Shown here: positions 1 through 8,061 of the stretch, piece after piece | Layout of the letters: each line of letters starts with the position of its first letter | Position numbering within the stretch: position 1 is the stretch's first letter | Assembly: GCA_046330075.1 (NCBI GenBank) | Contig: JAXLTL010000002.1 | Location: forward strand, 62,001 to 126,000 | DNA from: JAJTFW01 sp046330075 | Lineage (GTDB): Bacteria > Bacteroidota > Bacteroidia > AKYH767-A > OLB10 | Reading direction: 5' to 3' | DNA: 64,000 bases | Notes under the pieces: generated by a model | Databases searched by the model: none | Told to the model about the DNA's origin: nothing | Seen by the model: only the letters and a program-made list of their open reading frames with translations | Made by a program: the position numbers and the translations under genes

Positions 1-281
1 GGTGTTCCTTCTCCGGGCATCATTATGCCGGCTAATCGCGTACACCAGAGTTCGAAAAATTGCCCGTATGTCTTACGCAACTGTCCTACCGTTTCTGGTT
101 GTACCGGCTTGGGTAATGCCAGTATGGATTGTTCAAAACGAATGAAGGTAAGGCTTAATGTGTCTTCCGGCGCTTCCATCGGTGCGGGCCGGTTCAGATC
201 AGCGCGCTTTTTTTCACCACAACCAAGGGTGAATAAGATGAGCAGAAACACGGCCGGGATGCTGGATTTTTTATTTATCAT
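1..281 (-). CDS. gldB: GldB-like gliding-motility lipoprotein (N-terminal part, cut by window edge)
   Basis: The reading frame starts at an ATG read leftwards from 281 and is open to the window edge, giving 93 residues. The N-terminus has a basic start, a hydrophobic stretch and a lipobox-like FTLGC with Cys21, so it looks like a lipoprotein. The mature part contains RFEQSILALP and then LRKTYGQFFELW. This matches what I recall of the start of GldB, a lipoprotein needed for gliding and T9SS function in Flavobacterium. The start codon lies only 20 bp from the divergent gene on the plus strand. GldB is an inference from a partial sequence; another Bacteroidota lipoprotein is possible. Confidence 0.6.
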   Translation of the reverse strand, partial: MINKKSSIPAVFLLILFTLGCGEKKRADLNRPAPMEAPEDTLSLTFIRFEQSILALPKPVQPETVGQLRKTYGQFFELWCTRLAGIMMPGEGT

Positions 282-301
282 TGTGGCGTAAAATTAACAA
301 C

Positions 302-937
302 ATGCGCAGACTTCTTCTCCTCTTGACATTTATTCTGTCAACATTGACAACGTACAGCCAGGATCAGAAATTTCATTTCGGACTGAAAATCGCCCCAAGT
401 ATGGCCTGGATCAAACCGGATAAAAAAGGACTCGAAAGAGACGGCTACCGACTCGGATTTGGTTACGGGGTGCAGATGGAGTTCCGAATCCAGGAAAATT
501 ATGCGATCGCTTCAGGTGTTCAGATCTCATATCGTGGCGGCAATATCAAGTATAACTTCGAAGATACCGGCAGTGTGGTAATTCCCGATCCGGTGATCAA
601 TTACAAACTGCAGTACGTGGAAATTCCGATCGCCCTGAAAATGAAAACCAATGAATTTAAGAAGTTCCGCTACTATGGAATGTTCGGGTTTTCGCCGGGC
701 TATATCATCCGCTCAAAATATGATACCGAAAAAGAAGATAATCTCGACGCGAAAGAAGCTATGAATGAGTTCAATATTAATATGCTGATCGGTGCCGGAC
801 TTGAATACACCATCAGTGGCACAACGGTGCTAACCGGTGGAATTGAATTCAATAATGGCTTTTTTGATGTGTTTGATGGTGATGATGCCAAGGGTGTTAC
901 CAATTACCTGGGGCTCAATTTGGGTGTTTTATTCTGA
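302..937 (+). CDS. Outer-membrane beta-barrel protein (PorT/OMP_b-brl_2 type)
   Basis: This is a 211-aa secreted protein. The signal peptide starts at MRRLLLLLTF and ends near TYSQ. The start at 302 is preferred over the in-frame ATG at 281, because 302 places a basic residue pair directly before the hydrophobic core. The mature part alternates polar and aromatic residues in strand-like segments (FHFGLKIAPS, GYRLGFGYGVQMEF, LGLNLGVLF) and ends in Phe, as beta-barrels do. It resembles the PorT-type small barrel family of Bacteroidota. Whether it is the true T9SS component PorT or a generic family member cannot be decided here. A terminator follows at 961. Confidence 0.65.
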   Translation: MRRLLLLLTFILSTLTTYSQDQKFHFGLKIAPSMAWIKPDKKGLERDGYRLGFGYGVQMEFRIQENYAIASGVQISYRGGNIKYNFEDTGSVVIPDPVINYKLQYVEIPIALKMKTNEFKKFRYYGMFGFSPGYIIRSKYDTEKEDNLDAKEAMNEFNINMLIGAGLEYTISGTTVLTGGIEFNNGFFDVFDGDDAKGVTNYLGLNLGVLF

Positions 938-960
938 TATTCAATAAGATATAATATATG

Positions 961-987
961 GCCCGGCCTCGCCGGGCTATTTTTTTA
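961..987 (+). terminator. Rho-independent terminator after the beta-barrel gene
   Basis: A 6-bp GC stem (GCCCGG 961-966 with CCGGGC 972-977, loop CCTCG) is followed by a T-rich run to 986. It lies 24 bp after the stop codon and directly before the nadE promoter. Confidence 0.75.
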
Positions 988-990
988 TCG

Positions 991-1020
991 TTTGGGATTA
1001 ACCCTACAACTGTACCTTTG
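991..1020 (+). promoter_or_regulatory. Predicted Bacteroidota-type promoter of nadE
   Basis: TTTG at 991-994 is followed after 18 bp by TACCTTTG at 1013-1020. This matches the Bacteroidota sigma-A consensus (TTTG, then TAnnTTTG). Transcription would start near 1026, giving a leader of about 23 nt. This decides the nadE start: the in-frame start at 992 lies upstream of the promoter and cannot be used. Confidence 0.65.
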
Positions 1021-1048
1021 TCCCCACGCCAAACGGCATTTCGATTGT

Positions 1049-2701
1049 ATGAAAATCGCGCTCTCTCAGCTGAATTATCATGTCGGTAATTTTACTTTTA
1101 ATACGTCAGCAATACTTGACGCTATTGAAAGGGCCGAACAGGAAAATATCGACCTCCTCGTATTTGCAGAACTGGCGGTGTGCGGTTATCCGCCTCTTGA
1201 CTTTCTCGATTATTCACATTTCATCGATCGTTGCAGCGAACATATTGACCTCATTGCAAAGCGGTGCGGAAAAGTAACGGTCATTGTTGGGGCTCCTGCT
1301 GTTAACCCCGACCCGAAAGGTAAGAACCTGTTTAATTCGGCGTATGTGCTGGCAGAGGGTAAAGTGCAACAGATCGTCCATAAAACTCTTCTCCCTACAT
1401 ACGATGTGTTCGATGAATACCGGTGGTTCGAGTCGAATCGTGAGTTTAACTGCATAGAGGTGAAAGGCGTGAAGATCGCGCTGACCGTTTGTGAAGATCT
1501 CTGGAACATCGATGATGATCCGCTGTACACGTTTTGGCCGATGAAGGAGCTGATTACGCAGGACCCAAAACTGATGATCAATATCGCTGCATCTCCGTTT
1601 AATTATCGCCATGCAGAGGATCGCAAAGCGATACTTCAGAAGAATGTGCGTGAGTATAAACTTCCCTTGCTGTACGTAAATCAGGTGGGTGCCCAAACAG
1701 ATCTGCTGTTCGATGGTGGTTCGCTGATGTTTCAGGCAGATGGTTCGGTGGCGATGGAGGGAAAATATTTTGCAGAAGATTTGTTGGTCGCAGAATTTGA
1801 TGCGGCTTCCGGCAGATTGAAAGAGCTGGCAACAGCAACTTCACTTCATGCACCCGGCGAACGGATTGCCCGTATTCACAATGCACTCGTGATGGGTATT
1901 CGTGATTATTTCCGGAAGATGGGCTTTAAGAAGGCAACGCTTGGCATGTCGGGTGGTATCGATTCGGCAGTCGTGCTGGCCTTGGCATGCGAGGCACTCG
2001 GTGCAGAAAATGTGCATGCGGTGATGATGCCTTCTGAGTATTCAAGCGGTCATTCTGTTTCGGATTCGGTGGAGATGGTGCAACGTATCGGCTGTACGTC
2101 GGAGATCGTGCCGATCGCGCCGATGTATAACGCATTTCTGAAAGCGTTGGAGCATGATTTCGCCGGACTCCCGTTCAATGTGGCAGAGGAGAATATTCAG
2201 GCACGCGTGCGCGGTGTAACGTTGATGGCACTCAGTAATAAACTGGGATATATCCTGCTCAATACCTCTAACAAGAGCGAACTGGCGGTAGGGTATGGAA
2301 CCTTGTACGGTGATATGTGCGGCGGACTTTCCGTCATCGGCGATTGCTATAAAACCGATGTCTATGCACTGGCGGAATATATCAACCGTAACGGCGAGGT
2401 CTTACCGAAGAATATCATCACCAAAGCTCCGTCGGCGGAATTGCGACCCGGACAAAAAGATTCCGATTCTCTTCCTGATTATGATATTCTCGATGGAATT
2501 CTGTTCCGATATATCGAGGAGCAAAAAGGTCCCGATAAGATTATTAAAGAAGGATATGATGAAGCGCTGGTGTATCGCGTGCTGAAAATGGTGAACAATA
2601 ACGAGTGGAAGCGACATCAGTTTGCGCCGGTTTTGCGCATCTCTCCGAAGGCTTTCGGCCGGGGACGGCGAATGCCGCTGGTTGCAAAATATCTCGGATG
2701 A
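1049..2701 (+). CDS. nadE: Glutamine-hydrolysing NAD+ synthetase
   Basis: This 550-aa enzyme converts deamido-NAD to NAD+ using glutamine and ATP, the last step of NAD synthesis. The N-terminal nitrilase-type glutaminase domain shows the Glu-Lys-Cys triad: E41 in VFAELAVCGYPP, K112 in HKTLLPTYDVFDEYRWF and C148 in LTVCEDLW. The C-terminal synthetase domain begins near residue 275 and has the pyrophosphate-binding loop SGGIDS at 301-306, with later motifs TSNKSELAVGYGT and KAPSAELRPGQ. Length is normal for the two-domain form. The stop codon lies inside a perfect 44-bp palindrome. Confidence 0.95.
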   Translation: MKIALSQLNYHVGNFTFNTSAILDAIERAEQENIDLLVFAELAVCGYPPLDFLDYSHFIDRCSEHIDLIAKRCGKVTVIVGAPAVNPDPKGKNLFNSAYVLAEGKVQQIVHKTLLPTYDVFDEYRWFESNREFNCIEVKGVKIALTVCEDLWNIDDDPLYTFWPMKELITQDPKLMINIAASPFNYRHAEDRKAILQKNVREYKLPLLYVNQVGAQTDLLFDGGSLMFQADGSVAMEGKYFAEDLLVAEFDAASGRLKELATATSLHAPGERIARIHNALVMGIRDYFRKMGFKKATLGMSGGIDSAVVLALACEALGAENVHAVMMPSEYSSGHSVSDSVEMVQRIGCTSEIVPIAPMYNAFLKALEHDFAGLPFNVAEENIQARVRGVTLMALSNKLGYILLNTSNKSELAVGYGTLYGDMCGGLSVIGDCYKTDVYALAEYINRNGEVLPKNIITKAPSAELRPGQKDSDSLPDYDILDGILFRYIEEQKGPDKIIKEGYDEALVYRVLKMVNNNEWKRHQFAPVLRISPKAFGRGRRMPLVAKYLG

Positions 2702-2743
2702 TATCATGTAAGGCCGTTGCATGCAACGGCCTTACATGATATC
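2700..2743. terminator. Perfect 44-bp palindrome between convergent nadE and korB
   Basis: Positions 2700-2721 are the exact reverse complement of 2722-2743, with no spacer. The two last bases of the nadE stop codon are part of it, and korB ends 4 bp beyond. It sits between converging genes and would fold in either transcript, so a bidirectional terminator is the simplest reading. There is no clear T-run. Confidence 0.6.
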
Positions 2744-2747
2744 AGGA

Positions 2748-3788
2748 TTATCCAATCACCCAGGTCTCACGGCCGCGGAGTAACGCATCCAGATCCGGAG
2801 CTTTCTTCGCTTTCGCCTGTTCTACCTGTGCATTGAAACCATCTTCATAACACTCACGATTCTCCGTGTAGAATACACCAAACGGACGTGGGAAATGTGG
2901 TTTACCTTCTTCATGACGATCAAAGAAACGGGCAAGGATACCGGCTTTCACGCGATCGGTTTCATCGTGAATCCAGAGGTCGTTTGCACTATGACCGGCA
3001 CTGAGATCAACAATCACCGGCTTGAATCCGTCGAGTTTCACACCTTTGTCGGCGTTGGCTCCGAATACCAGCGGTTTGCCATGCTCTACGAAAATAGTTT
3101 CTTCTTTCTTCGAAGCTTTTTCAGTAAAGATCTCGAAAGCACCGTCATTAAATACGTTGCAGTTCTGATAAATCTCTACGAAGGAGGTACCCTGGTGACC
3201 ATGCGCACGACGTAAGGTCTCTTTCAGATGGCCGGGGTCACGATCCATCGAGCGGGCCACGAACGTGCCATCAGCACCGAGTGCCAGCGCAATCGGATTG
3301 AATGGATGATCCACAGATCCCATCGGCGTGGACTTGGTGATCTTGCCTTGCTCTGAAGTAGGGGAGTATTGTCCTTTTGTCAACCCGTAAATCTCGTTGT
3401 TGAAGAGGAGCAGATTGATGTTGAAGTTACGACGCAGCAGGTGGATGAAGTGATTTCCGCCGATAGAGAGGGAGTCTCCGTCGCCGCTCACCATCCATAC
3501 ACTCAGCTCGGGACGCACACTCTTGAGTCCGCTGGCAATCGCTGCCGCACGACCGTGGATACTGTGCATACCAAACGTCTCCATGTAATACGGGAAACGG
3601 GAGGAGCAGCCGATACCGGAAATGAAAACGATGTTTTCACGGGGAATGCCCAGATCCGGAATAACGGTTTGTACTTGTTTGAGGATGGAATAATCGCCGC
3701 AGCCCGGACACCAGCGTACTTCCTGGTCGGTCACAAGTTCTTTACTCGTGTATTTTGGCGCATCCGGTGTATTTGTGATTGTTGACAT
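2748..3788 (-). CDS. korB: 2-oxoacid:ferredoxin oxidoreductase beta subunit
   Basis: This 346-aa subunit binds thiamine diphosphate and a 4Fe-4S cluster, and with KorA oxidises a 2-oxoacid (probably 2-oxoglutarate) to acyl-CoA with reduction of ferredoxin. The cluster ligands are visible: C27 and C30 in RWCPGCGD, a Cys in GIGCSSRFP and one in YQNCNVFND. The TPP motif is GDGDSLSIGGNH followed by NLLLFNNEIYGLTKGQ. The ATG at 3788 is preferred over a TTG two codons upstream. It lies 60 bp after korA on the same strand. Substrate choice between 2-oxoglutarate and other 2-oxoacids is inferred from similarity to the two-subunit Kor type. Confidence 0.88.
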   Translation of the reverse strand: MSTITNTPDAPKYTSKELVTDQEVRWCPGCGDYSILKQVQTVIPDLGIPRENIVFISGIGCSSRFPYYMETFGMHSIHGRAAAIASGLKSVRPELSVWMVSGDGDSLSIGGNHFIHLLRRNFNINLLLFNNEIYGLTKGQYSPTSEQGKITKSTPMGSVDHPFNPIALALGADGTFVARSMDRDPGHLKETLRRAHGHQGTSFVEIYQNCNVFNDGAFEIFTEKASKKEETIFVEHGKPLVFGANADKGVKLDGFKPVIVDLSAGHSANDLWIHDETDRVKAGILARFFDRHEEGKPHFPRPFGVFYTENRECYEDGFNAQVEQAKAKKAPDLDALLRGRETWVIG

Positions 3789-3848
3789 GTTCAACGTGAT
3801 CTTTTAAGGTGATGATTTCTGTTTGTTGAGGTTGCGTGATCTGCGTTT

Positions 3849-5693
3849 TTATTTCGCCAGCTCTTCGATCTTAGCAAAAATTTCTGCAGTAGAGAACGGA
3901 AGACCTTTGATTTTGTTCAGCGCAATCGTCGGAACGAGGAATTTATCGCGGATGATAGAGTTGAGCTGTCCGGTATTCATCTCTGCCACCAGTACCTTGT
4001 CGAAGTTATACAACAACTCACCCAGATTTTTCGGGAACGGATTGAGGTGACGGATATGAGCATGACTCACATCGTATCCTTTCTCACGTGCTTCTTTTAC
4101 TGCTGCTTTAATCGCTCCGTAGGTGGAACCCCAGCCTACGACCAGCACTTTTCCTTTTTCGTTACCGTTATCTACGGTTTGATCCGGAATACGTTCTGCA
4201 ATCTTCGCTACTTTATTGGCACGCATATGCACCATGAACTCGTGGTTCTCGGGATCGTAGCTGATATTGCCGGTTTCATGTTGTTTCTCGATACCTCCAA
4301 TGCGATGTTCTAATCCTGCAGTACCCGGAATAGCCCAGGGACGACTGAGTTTTTCATCGCGTTTGTAGGGGAGATATTTCTCGCCGTTTTTCTCGGTGAT
4401 GAAGTTGCCTTTGAAGGGCTGCAGATCGGCTGATGACGGGAATCTCCAGGGCTCTGATCCATTCGCGATATAACCATCGGTCAGTAACATCACCGGTGTC
4501 ATCGACTCAATCGCCAAACGGCAGGCTTCAAATGCTGCATCGAAACAATCGGCAGGTGATTTTGCTGCAATCACCGGCATGGGCGCTTCACCGTTACGTC
4601 CGAACATGGCCTGATTCAGGTCGCTTTGCTCGGTCTTGGTGGGCAGACCTGTAGAAGGGCCACCACGCTGTACGTTGATCACCACCATCGGTAATTCGAG
4701 CATGATGCCGAGTCCCATGGCTTCACCTTTCAGCGCAATACCCGGTCCCGACGAAGTCGTGATCGCGAGCTTGCCGCCAAACGAAGCACCAATCACCGCG
4801 CAGATCGCAGCGATTTCGTCTTCCGCCTGATAGGTGCGAACACCGAAGTTTTTATACTTGGAAAGTTCGTGGAGGATATCCGAAGCAGGGGTGATCGGGT
4901 AGGAGCCGAGGAACAGATCGAGTCCGCATTTCTGCGAAGCCGCGATGAGTCCCAGTGCTGTCGCCTGATTGCCCATGATGTTTCGGTAGGTACCCGGCTG
5001 CATCGGCGCTTTGTTCACGGTATAGCGAACACCTGCTGTTTCACTGGTATCACCAAAATTATAACCGGCACGAAGCACCTTGAGGTTAGCCTCGAGGATA
5101 TCCGGCTTCTTCCCGAATTTTTCCTTGAGGAAGTTTTCGGTATGAATCATATCTCGGTTATACATCCAGTACAGGAAGCCCAGTACGAACATGTTTTTCG
5201 CGCGATCGATTTCCTTCACACCCAAACCTGACTCTGACAAAGCAGCGCGGGTCATCTTGGTTACGTCCATTGTGATCACGCGGTAGCTTTCCAGCGAACC
5301 ATCCTGCAGCGGATGTACACCGTCAGGATAGTTGGCCAGACGCAGGTTTTTCGGATCAAAACCGTCGATGTTGGCGATGATAGTGCCACCCTTGCGCAGG
5401 TTGCGCAGGTTGGCTTTCAGCGCCGCAGCGTTCATCGCTACGAGTACGTCGCAACTGTCGCCGGGGGTGAAAATATTGACCGAGCCGAAGTGTAACTGGT
5501 AACCGGATACACCGGCAATGGTGCCTTGTGGGGCGCGGATCTCCGCAGGGAAATCCGGGAAGGTACTGAGGTCGTTTCCGAGCAGGGCAGCTGTATTGGT
5601 GAACTGCGTTCCTGTGAGCTGCATACCGTCACCGGAGTCGCCGGCAAACTTTATGATAACACGGTCGAGGACCTGTTGTTGATGATCAGCCAT
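3849..5693 (-). CDS. korA: 2-oxoacid:ferredoxin oxidoreductase alpha subunit (gamma-alpha fusion)
   Basis: This is a 614-aa protein. Its first 200 or so residues form the gamma domain, starting with the conserved FAGDSGDGMQLTGTQF. From about residue 240 it is the pyrimidine-binding alpha domain (GSYPITPASDILHEL, then YQAEDEIAA and SSGPGIALKGEAMGL). The gamma-alpha fusion is the usual form of the two-subunit 2-oxoglutarate enzyme. It is the first gene of a korA-korB operon. About 300 bp upstream lies the terminator-like end of the hairpin array. Confidence 0.9.
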   Translation of the reverse strand: MADHQQQVLDRVIIKFAGDSGDGMQLTGTQFTNTAALLGNDLSTFPDFPAEIRAPQGTIAGVSGYQLHFGSVNIFTPGDSCDVLVAMNAAALKANLRNLRKGGTIIANIDGFDPKNLRLANYPDGVHPLQDGSLESYRVITMDVTKMTRAALSESGLGVKEIDRAKNMFVLGFLYWMYNRDMIHTENFLKEKFGKKPDILEANLKVLRAGYNFGDTSETAGVRYTVNKAPMQPGTYRNIMGNQATALGLIAASQKCGLDLFLGSYPITPASDILHELSKYKNFGVRTYQAEDEIAAICAVIGASFGGKLAITTSSGPGIALKGEAMGLGIMLELPMVVINVQRGGPSTGLPTKTEQSDLNQAMFGRNGEAPMPVIAAKSPADCFDAAFEACRLAIESMTPVMLLTDGYIANGSEPWRFPSSADLQPFKGNFITEKNGEKYLPYKRDEKLSRPWAIPGTAGLEHRIGGIEKQHETGNISYDPENHEFMVHMRANKVAKIAERIPDQTVDNGNEKGKVLVVGWGSTYGAIKAAVKEAREKGYDVSHAHIRHLNPFPKNLGELLYNFDKVLVAEMNTGQLNSIIRDKFLVPTIALNKIKGLPFSTAEIFAKIEELAK

Positions 5694-5952
5694 TTTATTT
5701 TAAGGGTTCAATTTTCGCTGTGCGAATTTACGGCTTTTCAACGGCTGTTTCGACTGATTTTTTTCATTTCTTTTCACGGATTTCATCTATTCTTCCGATT
5801 GGTATTTTTCGTACCCCTGATCGTATCAATTTCTGTTCATGAATCGCTTTTTTCTGAAATTCAGCGGGTTGGGGAGAGATGGAAGTTGCAAAGCAGAGAA
5901 ATCTCCGACAACAGCACCCGTGAAGGTCGCAGATGCGTGGTGTATAAAATCA
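5694..5952. other. Gene-free interval upstream of korA
   Basis: I see no credible gene here on either strand. A plus-strand frame crosses this stretch from inside korA but has no family signal and no signal peptide of its own, so I treat it as chance. The korA promoter should lie in the first 100 bp. The minus-strand TAAATTCG near 5730 is only a poor match to TAnnTTTG. One isolated TTACGG at 5728-5733 has no pairing flanks. Confidence 0.5.
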
Positions 5953-5982
5953 GAAAACCGACCCCCAGGGGAGCCGGTTTTC
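5953..5982 (-). terminator. Terminator-like hairpin closing the stem-loop array
   Basis: GAAAACCG at 5953-5960 pairs with CGGTTTTC at 5975-5982, and the interior holds further GC pairing (CCCC against GGGG). Read on the minus strand it ends in a T-rich stretch. It lies downstream of the DUF4476 gene and its hairpin array, and upstream of korA. Confidence 0.55.
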
Positions 5983-6009
5983 ATGGATAGTATGTAAAAT
6001 ACTGCTGCT

Positions 6010-6423
6010 GTCTTACGGGACTCTGGCAGAAACTCCCCGGCTTACGGGCCGGATTTTATAACCACCAGGCGGTTACGGGAACGACAACTTACGGGTTGCC
6101 GGTGAATGGGACTGTCTTACGGGACAGTGAACGCTTGTTGCCTTGCGGCGCCTCAGGCTTACGGGCCTGCAGGTAGTGGGATGATCTCCGGCTTACGGGC
6201 CGGGGATAAAGGTCTTACGGGACCTTGATGTTGATCGGAGACTTACGGGTCTCACTGCTTTCGACTTACGGGTCGTTGGCATTTTGTTTTTTCAGAACGT
6301 ATTCAGTGGGCGTAGCGCTTACGGGCGCTGTGGCTTTCTGAATGTTTAACGCTTTACGGAGCGTCTTTGTTGTTGAAGGCTTACGGGCCTCCGGGTTTTT
6401 TACACTGGCCTTACGGGGCCGGT
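6010..6423 (-). repeat. Array of 13 stem-loops with an invariant TTACGG / CCGTAA hexaloop
   Basis: The plus strand carries TTACGG 14 times, starting at 6013, 6042, 6073, 6089, 6117, 6159, 6193, 6215, 6243, 6266, 6319, 6354, 6381 and 6411. Thirteen copies are flanked by complementary arms of 3 to 9 bp. The arms differ from copy to copy: ACTGTC/GACAGT, CAGGC/GCCTG, AAGGTC/GACCTT, GAGAC/GTCTC, AGCGC/GCGCT. The copy at 6354 has a T-A closing pair in place of C-G (ACGCT/AGCGT), a compensated change. Only the copy at 6073 lacks direct pairing. Mean spacing is about 31 bp. An extra outer stem, ATTCAG 6301-6306 with CTGAAT 6338-6343, surrounds the copy at 6319. The array lies 57 bp beyond the DUF4476 stop in its direction of transcription, so the RNA loop would be CCGUAA. 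No coding frame explains it. Confidence 0.85.
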
Positions 6424-6480
6424 ACATCTCCACTTTTTCAACATTCGTGCCAAACTGAATACGGGGATTTATTTTGACAA

Positions 6481-7191
6481 TTATCCGATGAAGTTGCTCA
6501 ACTCGCGAACACTGGAGTCGAAGGTAAATTCATTGAACAACCGGAAGTAGTGGCCCTGATCAACAGTGTACTGGTAGGCGAACTTGGCAAGTTCCAGTTT
6601 GCTGGATTCGAAGGTCATCAAACGCATCAGTTCTGAAACCTGATCAGTACTGATCACACCATGCTGGCGAATGGCCTGTTTTGCAATCTGCATCTTAGTG
6701 CTTTCGAAGCTCTGGTGGTCGATGGTGCATACCAGTTCGCGGAACGATTCTTCATGCATGCACATCGGAGCGGGAGGAGTTCCGCAATGGCCTGGACCTT
6801 GCTGGTATTGCTGGTAAGGCTCATACGGATCAAACACGGGCTCAGGAGCGAAGGGAATGACCTGGTTGATGCGGATGTTGAAGCTCTTGGTAACCATCGC
6901 CCTGACTTCAGCGCCGGATGGCACATCGATGAATCCGCTGTACATCAGTTGGCGACCATAACCGTAGGCGCGGGGAGTAGCAGCCGACCATACTTTGATG
7001 AAGTGACGACCCGGACGTACATCGTTAATGTTTACCCAGGTGCCGGGAGTGTTATACTGAACCTGGTTAAAACTTACGATCACAGGTCTGTTGTCATAGC
7101 TACGGATGCGGAGGTCCGACAACCTGTGATCAGCTTTTGCGCTTACAGCTATCATGCTGCTGAGAACGAGAGTAGAGATCAAGTTTTTCAT
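6481..7191 (-). CDS. Secreted DUF4476 protein
   Basis: This 236-aa protein has a clear signal peptide (MKNLISTLVLSSMIAVSAKA). The next 100 residues form a beta-rich segment. The last 95 residues match my picture of DUF4476: repeated helices of the form FESTKMQIAKQAI, VSELMRLMTFESSKLELAKF and FNEFTFDSSVRELSNFI. The molecular function of DUF4476 is unknown to me. The gene has an unusually strong Shine-Dalgarno sequence for this phylum, AAGGAGGA at 7198-7205, 6 nt before the ATG. Its transcript would run into the hairpin array at 6423-6010. Confidence 0.75.
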   Translation of the reverse strand: MKNLISTLVLSSMIAVSAKADHRLSDLRIRSYDNRPVIVSFNQVQYNTPGTWVNINDVRPGRHFIKVWSAATPRAYGYGRQLMYSGFIDVPSGAEVRAMVTKSFNIRINQVIPFAPEPVFDPYEPYQQYQQGPGHCGTPPAPMCMHEESFRELVCTIDHQSFESTKMQIAKQAIRQHGVISTDQVSELMRLMTFESSKLELAKFAYQYTVDQGHYFRLFNEFTFDSSVRELSNFIG

Positions 7192-7197
7192 AATGAA

Positions 7198-7205
7198 TCC
7201 TCCTT
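7198..7205 (-). promoter_or_regulatory. Strong Shine-Dalgarno of the DUF4476 gene
   Basis: AAGGAGGA lies 6 nt upstream of the ATG on the minus strand. Most genes in this window show no such site, so this start stands out. Confidence 0.7.
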
Positions 7206-8061
7206 AATTTTTTTTGTTTTTACTGTTATGCCGGGGAAGATTCAATGCCCGTGCCAAAACGGGGAAAGCAAAATCAAAATCACCCAAAGTGGGGAGGGAA
7301 ATTAGCTAATTATGCAATTAGCTAATTAGCAAATGTGGAGATGGGCTGATTAGCAAATGGGTAAATGGGCAAATGGGCAAATGGGTAAGTTGGCAAATTG
7401 GCAAATTGGCAATTGGGTAAATGGGTAAATTGGCAAATGGGTAAGTTGGCAAGTTGGCCAATGGGCGAATGGGCGAATGGGCAAAAAATTGATAATACAC
7501 CATACTTCATTGCGAAGCAATGAAGGGACACCCCCGAGGTTCGCTTCGCTCACTCGGGGCCTTCGGCCATCGAGGCAAGCTCGAGGCCTTCGGCAATTCT
7601 CTAATGGGGGGCTAATTTGCTAATTTGCCAACTTGCCAATTTGCCAATTCTCTAAAAGGGCGGGGGTAATTTGCCAACTTGCCAATTCTCTATGGGGGCG
7701 GGGGTAATTCGCCAATTTGCCCATTTGCCAATTCTCTATGGGGGCGGGGCTAATTTGCCCATTTGCCAATTTTCTACGGGGGCGGGGGTAATTTGCTCCC
7801 GAGGTTCATTTCATTCACTCGGTACCTGCGGCCCTCGAAGTACCCTTCGGCTATTTATTTATTTTCAATGGCGCTCAGGGACCAAGCTGCAGAGGCGTTG
7901 CTCAGCACAAGTCGCGGCCTTCGGCAATTCTCTAAGGGGGGGGCTAATTTGCTAATTTGCTAATTTGCCAATTCACCATCCCGCATTGCATAGCAATTAC
8001 GGGAAGCTAATCCTCTTCGGGGGCATTAGCTAATTAGCTAATTGAATAATTGGCAAATTCT
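7206..8061. repeat. Intergenic repeat island: 8-bp units in two opposed blocks around palindromes
   Basis: Block one (about 7330-7490) is made of degenerate 8-bp units of the form TTGGCAAA or GGGTAAAT, roughly 20 in a row. Block two (about 7610-7795, again 7935-7975) carries the reverse complement, TTTGCCAA. Units in block two are grouped by a longer motif, AATTCTCTA plus a G-rich run (GGGGGCGGGG), seen about six times between 7595 and 7950 and once more at 8055-8068. Between the blocks lie perfect stems: CTTCATTGC/GCAATGAAG at 7505-7525 and CCCCGAG/CTCGGGG at 7532-7559, plus GGCC-TTCG-GCC. A related stem is at 7979-8002. Open frames here encode only repeated Leu-Pro-Ile-Cys strings and are not genes. 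Confidence 0.75.

Noticed and set aside
992..1048. Upstream start for nadE
   Set aside because: It lies before the predicted promoter and adds 19 residues absent from the family.
5526..5990. 154-aa plus-strand frame crossing the korA start
   Set aside because: Most of it is antisense to korA, with no family resemblance, and it ends in the terminator-like hairpin.
6010..6423. CRISPR array or CsrA/RsmA-binding sponge
   Set aside because: The invariant part is only 6 bp and lies in the loop, while flanks are palindromic and of varying length, unlike CRISPR repeats. CsrA sites need GGA in the loop; here the loop is TTACGG or CCGTAA.
7318..7553. Three overlapping minus-strand frames rich in Leu, Pro, Ile and Cys
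   Set aside because: All three frames stay open because the 8-bp repeat has no stop codons; the peptides are mere repeat translations without start signals.
7671..7963. Plus-strand frames rich in Cys, Gly and Leu
   Set aside because: Same cause: translations of the opposed repeat block and G-runs.
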